From the NCBI GenBank assembly GCA_003049485.1, contig PYST01000254.1, positions 493-57,969 on the forward strand: 57,477 nucleotides of DNA. Direction: 5' to 3'. Below are positions 11,401 through 23,200 of the stretch, piece by piece. Origin of the DNA: Ophioceras dolichostomum. Lineage: Eukaryota; Ascomycota; Sordariomycetes; Magnaporthales; Ophioceraceae. Numbering within the stretch: position 1 is the first letter of the stretch; the number at the start of each line of letters is the position of its first letter. The notes beneath the pieces were generated by a model. That model was not told the DNA's origin and searched no databases. It saw nothing but the letters and a program-made list of their open reading frames with translations. A program made the translations under genes and the position numbers.

Positions 11401-13060
11401 CGGCCATCGGTCCCAGCTCTGTCACCCCCTGAAAGATGACGACAGCCCATTTCTAGAACCTGTCGTGCTCCCCTTTCCGCCCATGATGCTCCATCTCGGG
11501 AAACGCATGTTGGTTCTTCGTTACCAACTCCTGAGCCTCGAGTATCGCAGAAATGATGCCAGAAAGCGACTGACAACCAGAGACCCGACAGCATTCGTTC
11601 CTAGGGAGCGAACACCAACAAACCGGAACTGACTGTGCTCGGACCAGCATGTAGCCCCTTGAAAAGGAAGGTGATCTGATAGAGTGGTCCCAAGAGCCAC
11701 CACGGTGTCTGGGTGGAGATGAAGTAGAGCAGCGCGGAGGACGTCCGCAAAGGCCCGTAAAGTCTCTGGCTTCGTTCTCGCTCTCCAGAGAGCAGTGTTG
11801 TTGCAGAATGTACATATCGGTGGCGGGAGTTGGAGGCTGGAGCCGTCACCAGAAGCGGAAGGCTGATCCTGTGCCGCCATGCAGCCCACGGACCTCCTCT
11901 CTCCAATTCTCACACTCTTCTTGCTGCACTAGCACAGATTACACATGTCAGCGTTGATATCAATTTTCCAGGATCAAGGATGAACATGTCTTCGTCTTCC
12001 ACGTCGTGGACGGGTGCCGCCCAAGTCCCATGGACGACGAACGAAGGGCCTCACATCAATCCTCCTGTTGTTTGGCTGGCTAGAGGCTCGTGCTCTCTGT
12101 GCCACTTGGTCAGTTGTCTCTCCGGATCTCCAGGGCACTCACGGGGTTGGCCTCCGCCAGCTAAGCGATACGGGTCATCTTGGGGCAGGCTGTCTGGGTA
12201 CTTGGGACTAAGGGAGGATTATCCTCGGCCAAAGCATCGTATCAGGCCTACCCCAATCCCCACGCCTCTAGGCCACATTTATTGGGTTCCATGATGCAGA
12301 ATATGTATATCCATAGAGGTATGCATCTGATATAGGATGTGGCATAACATATGGACGTGATTGAGGAGCGGGGTGCCAGTGGACTAAAGGCACACAGAGT
12401 GTCGCCCGGAGGAAGTCGAGATAAGCTGCTGCCCTCCAGTGTCAGCTAATGCAAGGGCCAAATCACAGAGAATGTGCAGTAGGTTGTATTGACGCCGACG
12501 GATATCACTACCTAGGTATATCATAGGGATTCTGTGGCTCACCAGCGTTTCCTCTGATGCTATCGTCAAGATTTCCCGTTTCGGCTACACGATGCGACAA
12601 GAACTGGCTGCCTTGACTCGCTTTGCGTGGCTCGCTTTTTCTCTTTTTTTCTCTCTCTGTTGCTCGCATCCCGTACGGAGCATGGAAGATGCATTCACAA
12701 GGCCGTTGAGTTTAGGGGTGGGCCTCCGAGGGACCGAGCGAGTCCCGACGACTTCCGAAAATGCAGAACGAAGCATTGGAGGAGGAAGAAAAGTTGGTGC
12801 ATGCTTTGGACGGCAAGCAACGACTGCTAGCGTGCATGTTTTGGATTGCTATATCACTTTGACCAAGTAGGTACTCATTGGGACGAAGGAATTGAGGCTG
12901 GGGTAAAAATCAGGACGACGGAACTGACGGCAAGGTGAGATAGTTTGACCCGTGACCCACAACTTAGGCCCGGCCCGTCTCGGCTAGCAACTTTATTCCG
13001 ACTGCTCGCGCAAGGCCGCACCGGTTGATCGAGTGCAATACCGACAGCTCTGCCTTTTGC

Positions 13061-13075
13061 AAAAAAAAAAAAAAA
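13061..13075. repeat. Poly-A run
   Basis: Fifteen consecutive A bases in noncoding sequence about 900 bp downstream (3' side) of the vWA gene. It is a simple homopolymer, with no adjacent retroelement features seen. Confidence 0.9.
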
Positions 13076-13962
13076 TAGATCGTCACGCAATGCATCGCAT
13101 TACATTGCAGACCTTGTCTGCTTTTGTGACGGAGTCTGGGCTGGCTAGTCTAATACCGGTAAGGTAAAGTTCCATGCAGAAGGTCCACTCGGGGGCCGTA
13201 CGGAAGTCGGCAGCAAAAATGATAAGAATCGAAGACAACTTGCCTACCACCTAAAGCACCAGCGAGCCAAGCTCCGTGCATGACATCTTGCCAGTTCTAT
13301 AGCTTCCCGTTGATTTTCCAGTCCGTATCGTTCTGGTTTATTACCTACCTAGATAGGTACTTTTTATGTTTCCGCGTTTTTGCGACCAGCCTTCGTACTT
13401 TCACATCAAGTACCAAATAAAGTACTCACAATCGGGATGTCGATTTGCCGTTGGAACAGAAGCCTGGCATGAAGCCGTGGCGGGAGAAAAGGACTTCTAA
13501 TAGGGAAAGTCTCGCCCGAATGTATCGTTTATCTATTTGCCGGAACCTAGCATCGGTTGGATAGAACACTTGAAATAAAGGGGGCTCCAGTGTACAGGTG
13601 TCTCCATACTGCACACCTAGGGAGGCAGACATAATGGTAAAAATTAAGGAAAATTAGAAAAAAATGAACAGATGTATAAGGAAGCAAGGGATGAAGATCA
13701 TTGTTTAAAAAAGACATTATGTTTTAATAAGTGCTCCATGGCGAAGGGAGAAAGCAACCTCCTATCGTTAGAGAGAGAAAAGGAGGGGAAAGAAAAGAAC
13801 AGAACAAGGAATCCCGATCGATCTATGTCATTCCAAAGCTGTCAAACACCTGGTCGCTACCTCTCCTAGCGAAGACACTGGTGCCGGCTTATCCCATCTT
13901 GCAAGGAAAGTAGTTGTGAAAGAGAGGCACAGAACCAATTACCAGAGCGTCCCGCAACTGAG

Positions 13963-16900
13963 CTACTGGTTAATGGGACAGTCGGAATCCACGCACATGC
14001 AGGGGCACGAGTCGTTACAGACATGAGAATCCTGATGCAAAAAACAACTCCTGTCCTCACAAGGCATGCCATCTAGCCACGGGTGGTGATGATGCCTGTG
14101 CCTCCGCTTCTCAGGATCAGAGAAGCCGACTCCAGAGCTCGGGACGTAGACCTGCTGGGGTCCACCGCCACCGTGGGGGCCGGCCATGCCCGACCCAGTG
14201 GGGTCGAGGCTACCTTGCTCGGGCGCACCTGGCGGACCAAAGCCGGTGTGGTTGCGAGGCCCCAGATCTCCGTGTCCTCCTGGAAGATGGCCGACGTCGC
14301 CTCCAGAGCTAGGGGCAAAGGGGCTGCCGGTGTGACCGTGGGGGTCCAGACCTCCGTGCCCTCCCGGCAGATGCGCGGTGTCACCCCCCGAACTAGGGGT
14401 AAAGGCGCTGCCGGAGTGGCCGTAAGGACCTAGACCGCCGTGTCCTCCTGGTGGAAGTGGCGCAGTGTCGCCTCCAGAACTGGGGGTGAAGGGCGTGCCG
14501 GTATGTTCAGGGGTCATCATCTCGTGAGCGTGGGTAAGACCGCCTTGGTTGGCTGGAGTGGTCATGCCACCGTGGTTACCACCCAGCTCCTGAGGCGGTT
14601 GGTTGCCGCCAGGGAAGTGATGCTGCAAGCCGTCGGGATGCATCGGAGCCTGTCCAAACGGATAGCCTGAAGTGGGGTGCAGCGGTAAGTACGGACTCTG
14701 CCCGGGACCGAATGGGCTCGACGGGTCTGCGGAGACGGTGGACGGAGACGAATTCCTCGGCTGGTTGTTTTGGGAGCCCGGTGTTCCTGGTATCACCGGC
14801 GGGATGAACACGGGGACGAACACGCCAGGGCCTCCCCCACTCATCGGGGGAGGCATGGGAGGAGCTGCTATGGCTCCTGGTGGTGGCACGCCAAGAGGCA
14901 TCTGGCCTCCACCGCCAAATCCACCAGCGCCACCCCCAGCGCCGATGCCCCCCGCGCCAGGAGGGGCGGGGGCAGGCATGCCGACTCCGCCTTGACCCGG
15001 TGTGGCTGGGGCAAAGCCGGTGGTGTTGGTGGCGCCTGGGGCCGAGGAGATGCCTCCATCGCCGGCGGGTGGGGAAATGCCTCCCCCGCCGGTGTGGAAG
15101 TGCTTGAATGCGAAGTAGCCGCCGCCACCTAGGACGGCCAAGGCGGCGAGGGTGGCGCCCACGCCAATTCCAGCTTTGGCGCCCGTGGACAAGCCTCCAG
15201 ACTCAGCAATACCACCAACAGCAACCTAGAATACAGGGAGTCCGTATGTCAGCCTCGGGAGAATGTTCCCCGGAAAATGGATTCGAACAGTCGTGGGGGC
15301 TACTGACCGTGCAGTTCTTCAGGGGAACGTTGGAATTCGTCGAGACGGAAAACTGCGCGTCCTGTCCTGCGCTCCGGGCCGTCACCTGGAGTTCGACAAG
15401 GCCGGTGGAGGGGGCAGTGACGGACACAGTGCCCCCGCTGAACCCGGACGAGGTGACTGGTGTATTCAGCGAGGAACCACCCATCTGAGCGACGGAGGAG
15501 AGCGTTCCAGCCGCGAAGCCCACAACCCTGAAAGTGATGCGCTCGCCCTGCTGAGCAGAGTACCGCAGCGTGACCGTATTGCTGCCTGAAATTGTATAGG
15601 TTTGCGAAAGCCCGGCCAAAAGTTGCGAATCAAACCCCTATATTGGTAAGTGGGTTCGTGATTAGTCTAGGTATCTAAGTAGTCAAACCCATCACCGGTC
15701 GTCTTTCCGAGCAGCCGAAGTAAGTCAGGGGAGGGGGTCACGTTTGAATACCTGAGGGTTATCGTTATACGTCAAGCCATCTGTTTCGAAAGTCTTCTTG
15801 TTAGCTTTTTTGTGTTCGTTTTTGTTTTCAACATACCTTTCGTTTTGATTCGATGCCTACTAACTGATGATTTGGAACAGCGAAGTCAGTGATAACCGCT
15901 TTGAGCCAGCGAGCGAAAGAGTGGGATGCTGAGGACGGGAAACAAACTTAGAACGTAATTTATATAGTTCTGACTACCGCTGGCAGTTGTAATAGTCGCA
16001 TCTAGTATCAACAGACACCAGAGTCAGCAGGAGTTAGAAAATGGGGCTCATTACGGAGGTTGGTAGCAAAAGTGATGATCATCGAATGCAAGCGAGGGAG
16101 CCAAAGTCCGGGGCACGACATCTCGTAGCGTCCTGTGGTCGACTACAATACAGCTCATACAGTAGTTTCGTCTGGGACGTGATGTTCTTTTCCTGGAGAG
16201 GTGGTGTTCTGTATAGGTGCCTGCCTGTACAGGCCAAGGCTCCTTACCGACCACCGTATGCGAAGCAGTCATAGAGTGATGGGGCCAGATTGCAACTTAC
16301 AAGCCCCCCGCGTTTCTCGAACAGCTTTGAGAATCTGAGTGTCTTGGTTACTGGCCGAAGGATCGAGGAATCCAAACGAAACCCGAATGCCCGCTGCCTT
16401 GGCCTTTCCGATCGCAGCCACTAGAGTAGAAGTGCTTGAGTCTTCACCGTCCGTGAACACAACGATGGCACTGCGCTGGTCAGTGGCACCAGTGCCAGGG
16501 GCGGTCAGCTGGTCGATTGCCATGTTCACGCCTGCAGCGATGAAGGTGCCGCCGAAAGAGTCGATCCGACTGAAGGACGCATTGGCTCCGCCTGGATCGC
16601 CAAGAGGGTAGAGGAGGGTCGCGACGTCGTCGAAGTCGATGACCGCGATCTTGTCAGCCGTTTTGCCAGTCGAAGCAGCCTCAGCATCCGAAATCAGGAA
16701 GTCGTTCAGCGCCCTGCCTGCGTCGGCACGCCTGTCGCGAGGGTCGTTCGAGCTCATGGAGCCGGAGCTGTCGATGACGATGGCAACCTGCTCAGAACGA
16801 CGAACATCAGCAGGGTTATCAGGGTCGTCCGAATCAGAAACTTCAGGGCGAGTGACAAGGGAGAGATCGCGCCCTGTACCTTACGATCACCATTGTTCGA

Positions 16901-17023
16901 ACTGATGCGCAGATCTTCGCAGACATCCGCGCGTTTCATCAATCCAGCAGCACCCCGTGGAACGTGGATCGCGAACGCGGGGGCGACAGCCGCCGCCAAC
17001 GTGATGGGCACCGCGAAACGCAT
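13963..17023 (-). CDS. Secreted vWA-domain protein with single TM span, Gly/Pro repeats and Cys-rich tail
   Basis: Six exons (17023-16880, 16787-16301, 16001-15948, 15780-15752, 15637-15308, 15225-13963) close in frame to 768 residues. A signal peptide is clear (about 1-18, ending APAFA). The vWA domain spans about 49-235 with an intact metal-ion (MIDAS) site: D54-x-S56-x-S58, T129 in FGGTF, D161 in FTDGED. A beta-rich domain follows (about 239-348), containing QQGERITF and ending KNCTV. Then comes one hydrophobic span (about 365-388, Gly/Ala/Leu) and a long Gly/Pro-rich region with three to four 28-29-residue repeats (about 589-680). The end is a RRHRHHHH cluster and a tail with seven Cys. 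vWA domains usually bind ligands through Mg2+, so a surface adhesion or sensing role is inferred. The exon 3/4 join reconstructs NGLTYNDNPQ, which supports the model. The Cys-rich tail on the predicted inner side of the membrane is odd. Confidence 0.85.
14250..14505 (-). repeat. In-gene tandem repeats of 84-87 bp
   Basis: These encode about three full units of 28-29 residues beginning H-[ST]-G-[ST]-x-F-x-PSSGGD and ending PGGHGxLxPxxH, then a partial unit. Units start at the His codons near 14505, 14418, 14334 and 14250. Such repeats in fungal surface proteins often vary in copy number between strains; that is inference here. Confidence 0.85.
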
Positions 17024-18558
17024 CGTGAGAAGCGCTTGTTCCAATGTGCCAGCTCTCGAGGCTTTTGCACGCGGCACTCACTCTGCAGGGAGGATGTAGG
17101 CAAAGGGCAGCGGATCCGGGTAGCCAAGAAACAGGAAAGAGAGGAAGAGGAACGCGGACAGAGGGCGCGGTGCATCCACGCCCTTGGTACTTATTCCATA
17201 GTTCAAGCTCACTCCAGGATCACAGGGGCAAGGTCGGGCATTTTGGAACTCAGCCCTACACTCGTGGGGCTGATGAAGGCGGTAGTCTCATTTTTCTTTC
17301 TTTTTTTTTTTTTTTCTTTTCTTCGTTTTTGTTTCCTTGTCTATTTCGTCCTTCGCGTTTTCTAGCTCAGGCCGACCGCAGATCAAAGACCGAACAGGAA
17401 ATCCCGTTCATACCGCGTGCGTGCAGATACGGACGCAAGGAGGCCTAAGCAGAACAGGAAGGAAATACAGACCAAATGGGCGCAGTTCCAGCGCGCTGCG
17501 CCATTGGTTGGATTTGTCGCCTCCCATCGATAGCGCAAAACTGACTCTTGGCCGTGGAGATGAGGGTGAAAGGGAATCAATTGAGCCAGCGTTTCCGACT
17601 TCGTAGCGCTCGGCTGGGTTCAGCTCCTCCACGTTCATCTGCCAGAGCGAAGACATGATTCGCTCGACACGGATGGCGGCAGGAGCGACGACCAAGAAGG
17701 GACCAGGGGGAGGAACTGTGCTGTTTGCAGCCTAGGTTCAAAGAGGAGGCATCTTGTTCGTGCGAGAACGTGTGTGTGTAGATTGCATGGCTGCCCAGTC
17801 GGAGATGTGAGTGCGGCTGATAAAAAATAGGAGGCGACTCCACTGTCTGTGCTCACTCGCTCGGGAGACCGAGGAGCCGCCTCCCTCCACTTTGGGTGGA
17901 CGGGGACGAAAGAGGGACGGCGACAACAGGAACGGGGGCAGAAAAGGAGAACATGAAGAATTGATTAAAAAAGCATTTGGGGATCCAAATATTGAATCGA
18001 TTTGAGTTTGTATCTACCTACCTACGGACTGTATTCCGTGAACAGTTCACGTCGGAGAGGATGGAGGTCAGAAACTACCAGGTACGTTCTGCACGACACC
18101 ACCACTGTGCCTGGAGGTCTCCGCGGTGGTGGGCCGCCCCTCCCCGTTCCACGAGGGGATATTACAAAAACTAATAAAATTGGCCAGGCCAGGGAGAAAA
18201 AAATGCAGGAAGCTTTTTCAAAGCAACTCTGGCGATAAATGCTTGACGAATTTTTGTTGATTTTTAATAATGCAATGCTTTGCTGAAAAGTATATACATA
18301 CATAGATTCTCATAAATTATTCATCTTGATGGTCCAGGTGGGCCTTGTTTTTGCGGATGGTGTCATTTTTACAACCGACTCCATATGGCTGAAGTCTCTT
18401 CAGGTTTCCTCTGCCTGCCCGTGTTTGCCCTTGTGCCAATGATCGACCGGTCACGTGTCATCCCATGTTGCTCCCACCCGAAACTCCATCTATTATTATT
18501 GACCGACCAACCCAGAAGCCAACCCCAAAGACATCCCAGTGCCAGCCAGCCAGCCAGC
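17024..18558. other. Intergenic: vWA promoter side and flavohemoglobin 3' side
   Basis: About 1.5 kb between two minus-strand genes. The half nearest 17023 should hold the vWA promoter, and includes a strongly T-rich stretch at 17291-17345 on the plus strand. The half nearest 18558 should be the flavohemoglobin 3' UTR. No extra gene is seen. Confidence 0.6.
17291..17345. repeat. T-rich low-complexity tract
   Basis: This contains runs of 5, 15 and 5 T separated by single C or G bases, about 270 bp upstream of the vWA start. On the coding strand it is poly-A rich, of the kind that often excludes nucleosomes in fungal promoters (inference). Confidence 0.75.
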
Positions 18559-19915
18559 TCAAAGGCCAGTCATCAATCCTGTGCTAAACAGCTCGAAGCT
18601 GACTCGGCCGAGTTCAACGCCCTCCAGCCGGAGATACTCGGCGATCTCGACCATGAACTGCTCTGGCCCACACACATAGTACTCGGTGCCCGAGTGGTCG
18701 AGGAAGAGGTCGTCGATGCTGACCTTGGCCAAGTCCACGCGCACGTTGAAGTCGTAGGTGACGCCGACGACATCACAGTCGGCCAGCTGCGTCTTGAAGA
18801 TGTTTGTGCGCAGGTTCGGGTGGTCGCGCTTGGCTTTGCGGATGTGGTCTTCGAATGGGACCTGGCGGCGAGAGCCGTGGATCCACGACACCTCGCGGTG
18901 CGGCTGGGTCTCGAGCACGGTGTTCAGGATGGACATCATCGGCGACACGCCCGAGCCGGCCGAGATTAGCACCAGCGGAACACTACTAGCATTAGTAGTA
19001 TCGAGAATGAACTCGCCGGCTGTTGTAAAACAGGAAAATTAGTCATTGCTCCTGGGTTAAAGGAAACGAGGGAGGGTGAAAGGTTGCATGGCGTGCAGAT
19101 GGAGATGGCCAGATTATGAGGTACGACTTACCCGGATGGCTGAGTTCGAGGACGTCGCCCGTCTTCAGGCCGTCGAGCAGCTGGTTAGAGACGACGCCCG
19201 GGCTGAGATACGAGACGGAAGAGACGCCGTCGTAGTGGACGCCCTCGTCGCGCTTGATGGTGAGGCGGTAGTAGTCGCTCCGCGGTGCGTCGCTCAGCGA
19301 GTACTGCCGTGACTGCATGAACCCGGCGCCCGGCACGTTAACCCGCACCGACACATACTGGCCCGGAAAGAAGGGACTGAGCTTTTTGGAATCACAAGGC
19401 TTGAGGTAGAAGCTGCTCATGTTGTCCGTCTCGGCCACCTTGCGCGACACCTTGAACTTGCGCCAGCCCGTCCACTTCTCGAACGCCGCGTACAGCTGCG
19501 CCTCACGCGCGATCATCATCCTGGCCAGCACCCAGTACGCCCGCTGCCAGGCCACCTCGACCTCTGGCGTCATGGCCGGCCCCAGAATCTGGCCGAACGC
19601 CTGGATCAGGTACTTGCCCACCACCTTGTAGTGCTCCGGTTTGACCCCCAGCGAGCAGTGCTTGTTGCACATGCGCTCCAGCATCGGGATCAGCTCGCTG
19701 ATGTTCATGATGTTGCTCGCAAAGGTCAGAATCACCGCCGTTAGCGCCCGCGGCTGCCGCCCGTTCTTCTGATTCACCGTGTTGAAGTGAGGCCGTAGGT
19801 CCTCGTTCTCGTCAAGCATCGTCTTGTAGAACGTCGCGGCGATGATTTCGCCGCTTTCGCGCAGCGCTGGGATGGTGCCTTTGACCAGTTTCATCTGTTG
19901 ATATGTGAGAGCCAT
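18559..19915 (-). CDS. fhb: Flavohemoglobin (nitric oxide dioxygenase)
   Basis: Two exons (19915-19132 and 19019-18559; intron 112 nt, GTAAGT to ACAACAG) give 414 residues, the usual family length. The enzyme oxidises nitric oxide to nitrate using O2 and NAD(P)H. The globin domain (about 1-145) keeps the distal pair Y30 and Q54 and the proximal haem ligand H86 in KHCSLGVKPEHY. The FAD-binding domain has R203-Q-Y-S206, and the NAD-binding domain has the AGSGVSP loop (282-288) and C378-G-P. The splice join restores HPAGEF, typical of the family. The start at 19915 is chosen because globin homology begins there and the ATG has a strong context (A at -3, G at +4). However, the frame stays open upstream, and a mini-exon at 20234 could add 78 residues, giving a possibly mitochondrial form (see findings). 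Alternative names are Yhb1 or Hmp homologue. Confidence 0.95.
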
Positions 19916-20224
19916 CTTTGATGGGCGTCTCCGTCGTCGGCGACCCGGCGACCGTTCAGAGTGAATAGAATCGAATCGGTCGGCCCTTTCCGAGATTAGG
20001 AGGTAGGAAGTCAGCCCAGGATGAGGGAGGAGTGGAGGAAGAAATATAAGGACTGGAGGGCTTTCGTCGGTATGGCGACTGGAACGAATTCTTCGACGAC
20101 GGTAGCGTAGAATGGTATGAAGCGAGCAAGGCAGAAATCCTAGACGGTACGGCAATATACAGAATACACAGAGTATACTAAAGGGAACGAGCACACGTAT
20201 ACGCAGACAGCCAAACACACTCAC

Positions 20225-20234
20225 CGACTGGCAT
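20225..20234 (-). other. Candidate alternative first coding mini-exon of flavohemoglobin
   Basis: ATG CCA GTC G, followed exactly by a consensus donor (GTGAGT at 20224-20219). A CTAG acceptor at 20141-20140 rejoins the flavohemoglobin frame and adds 78 residues before the usual Met. The intron would be 85 nt. The new N-terminus (MPVGFLPCSLHTILRYRRRR) is basic and free of acidic residues, like a mitochondrial presequence. Without transcripts this remains a candidate; 20234-19916 may simply be 5' leader. Confidence 0.45.
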
Positions 20235-20266
20235 GCTCCTCAACTTGCGAGCGACCGTGCCGACTG

Positions 20267-20275
20267 TTATATATA
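20267..20275 (-). promoter_or_regulatory. Candidate TATA box of the flavohemoglobin gene
   Basis: TATATATAA on the minus strand, 33-41 nt upstream of the ATG at 20234 and about 350 nt upstream of the ATG at 19915. The spacing fits a transcription start close to 20240. It is a positional inference from sequence only. Confidence 0.45.
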
Positions 20276-23200
20276 CCTACCTATACATGTCCGTCCTGGG
20301 CCACCGGAGATTGGGGGCCGTCACTTGTCCTCCTCTTTCTCCCGTCCCCTTGCCTCGCCTACTCCCCCCTCCTCCTCTCCCGTCATATGTATACCTCTCT
20401 TCGTAGTACACGGTACATCGTCCTTTTGCCAGGGTCAGATACACATCAGGCGTTGGCAGCCGTCAGGAGGGCCGCTCGTGTAGCTTAACGTTTGGACAGT
20501 CCCCCTCAATAACCCGAGAGAGCCCGCGAGGCGTGGGGCAGACGACTCGTGGGCTCCTGGCGGAGGAACGTAAGGCCTCGTTGACGGGCGGAGCCTCGCG
20601 CGGCTCGTATGATTTCATGACAGGAAGCCAGGACAGGGTTCTCTAGACTGACCGCTTGTGATCTCCCCAGAGCGCGTGCTACCGTGGTTCCTGGTTCGTT
20701 CGCAGAGTACGAATAGCTGGGCAAAATCCTTGCGCACGTACCAGCTTGCACTAGCAAGGCGTGTCGTGTGCTTGGTTGGGAGGTTGGGTCCCCAAACTCG
20801 CTTGACGGTGACGGGACGGACGGGACGGGATCATTGATGATCGAAGAGAGCAAGGATCTGTGGCCCAGGCAGGGTTGTTCCGCGTGTCTTCCAGAAGAAA
20901 TTCGTCCTGCCAAGTGCGGAAGTGGTCGGGAGCCCGGCCCAATTGCAGGCTGCGCCGCGGCTTTCCCACTGCATTTTCGCCTTGATAGCCGTGGCCGTGG
21001 GCCGACATCAACGTGACGGTACTGAACGGCATCCCGACCTCATCGTCTGTGCGGAACATGACGGAAGAGACCCCTGAACGCGCATGCAGGTACCATCCTG
21101 GGACTTGTCCTGCTGGTACCACTTGTCCACAGCAGGGGCGGGTGGGCTCCGTCATCTTGACTTCGGTGACTCTGGGCGTGGCCTTGATGCAGAACTTCCG
21201 TACGAGTACGACCACAAGCCGTGCCATGTCGATGATGGGCCCAGTTTGGCGCGACCTCGCCGCGACTGTTCGCAGGAATTCCGCACTACGGAATACACAG
21301 TGCTGTACGGTCACCAGGAGGGAGTACGTTGGAGATTTCTTCTGAGGAGGAGTTATGTGTGATGATGCACTCCAATTGGAACCGTACCTCGCGAGGAAGA
21401 CACCGAGGTACCGAGGAGGCAAGTACTGGCTGGGGCAGAAGGACAGGAGCGGTGGGAGGGGGTGGGGAGGGAAAAAACGGTACCACAGTAAGGAGAGCCA
21501 AAGCATCCTTCGAAGTCCTCGAACTGTCATTGAGGCCAGGGGGCAGCCAATGCCAACATCTCTCATGATGCTCATGTGGTATTTCCACGCCTTTCCCACG
21601 CGAACACTGACAATCAGGTGACCGTGCCAGGAGGCCGGGCCAGGGACAGGCAGCCGTGCCGTTCTGTTCTTAGCTCTCGACCATACGGGAAGCCTTGGCG
21701 GGCGGGCGGCTCTGAAATTTTTTCCCTCCTCCACCAAGGGAGTTTCAAGGGAGTCACATTGGCGGCCTCGAGTTCCGCGACCGCCCGGCTCTCGTTCGCC
21801 TACAGCGGTGGAGACCGCAGCCATATTTATGAACCGGCAGATATTTCTTGATGAATTTTCTGCCTCTTCTTTTGTGCTTACGGCATAGACCCACGAGCTA
21901 AGACGTGCGGGCCGTGGAGGGCAGGGGAGACGAGAGGCAAGGCCGATGGCGGGGGATATCCTGTGGGTGAAAAATGGAACTCGAGAGCACTGCACGCCGT
22001 TGGGTCATTACAACGTAGTAGACGGGTGGAACTGGCGAAGTGCACCACATGCCTGGTCCATACCAAGTACCGCATGTATGTGCCGTTTGTATCAGTGATA
22101 TTTGGAGGTAACCTAGGTACTGATTTAATAAAGGGAAACAGGTTCTGTGTGTGATCTTTCATGGGTACGTCGGGAACAAGCTTCATGTGAAGGAAAACAA
22201 AATGCCAAGCGATCCCCAAAATGGCCTGACCCGAGGTGAACAGTGGGGAGCAGCGAAGGATGCATTGAAAATGTTGCCGAACGACAGGACCAATACCAGG
22301 CAGCAGATCCACCGCCCAACTCCACGAATGCTGGGCCGCTGCAGCAGCTCCCACACGGATCACATTCGGACCTCAGAATTTATGGTTTTTTTTTCTTTTT
22401 CTGTTTCTCTTTCGACATAAGCGCTCCATACAGGCAGGGCCAGGTTCGGTTGTCAGGCCATTTCCGTGAGTCGACTGGCTGTAGGCGCCTACCTAAACAA
22501 GAGCAGGTTCTTTGGGCTCAACCCTGTTGTGACGTGTGTGCGGTAGGTACAACATACATACGTCTACTGGAAACCATACCTTGAGGTTCCTGAGTATTAC
22601 CATGCTGCTCTGTGCAGCACCCCGAGGTATACTCCCAGCGTTGACGACGAGGGCCAAGATCCTCCTGAGCCCATGCCGCCTCAAGAATCCGAAAACGACC
22701 CCATCGAGCCCGTCCGGTTGGAGCACCCATCCAATCTGATCAATGGCAAATCGTACGATCGAATCTCTCTCCGTCGTCAGCTGAACCCGACGTACCGAAA
22801 TCCCAAGCAAGTGGCACCCACGTCTCCAAACGGAAGCCCGACCGAGATCAAAGATCGAAACTGATATGCTCTCGGGTTCGTGCTGGAACCCCTCACTCGG
22901 TATTGTCGATGAATCGATAGCGACGCACGGGGCAAATCGGGGTGAGGCTGGCTGGCTAGAGTGGGCAGACACGAAACGAGGCGAACTTCGGTCCCGGCCT
23001 TCGTCTCGACGTCTGGAAGGGGAGCTTGCCGCAACAACGAACCCAGAATGATATAAAACAGAATGGCCTGATGCTGCAACGCTGACACTGGCTGACGTTA
23101 ACAAACAACGAAAGAACGCGTGCGGAGATTTCCTACGTATATCAATGACTACTACATATATGAAAGCGCAGCTACAGAAGGGAAGGTCCAGAAAATAGTC

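Larger units (their letters stand above)
7188..13962. other. 6.8-kb gene-poor intergenic stretch
   Basis: Read on both strands, I find no convincing gene. Open frames up to 292 codons (8124-9002, +) have random-looking composition (Arg, Ser, Pro, Cys, Gly) and no recognisable domain. It holds a small TCAGCCAAG tandem (about 8412-8438), repeated ATCTGCAGCA units (about 10448-10500), a 15-base A run (13061-13075), ACCTAGGT at 12510-12517 and AGGTACCT at 7873-7880. A small secreted-protein gene or a noncoding transcript cannot be excluded. Confidence 0.55.
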
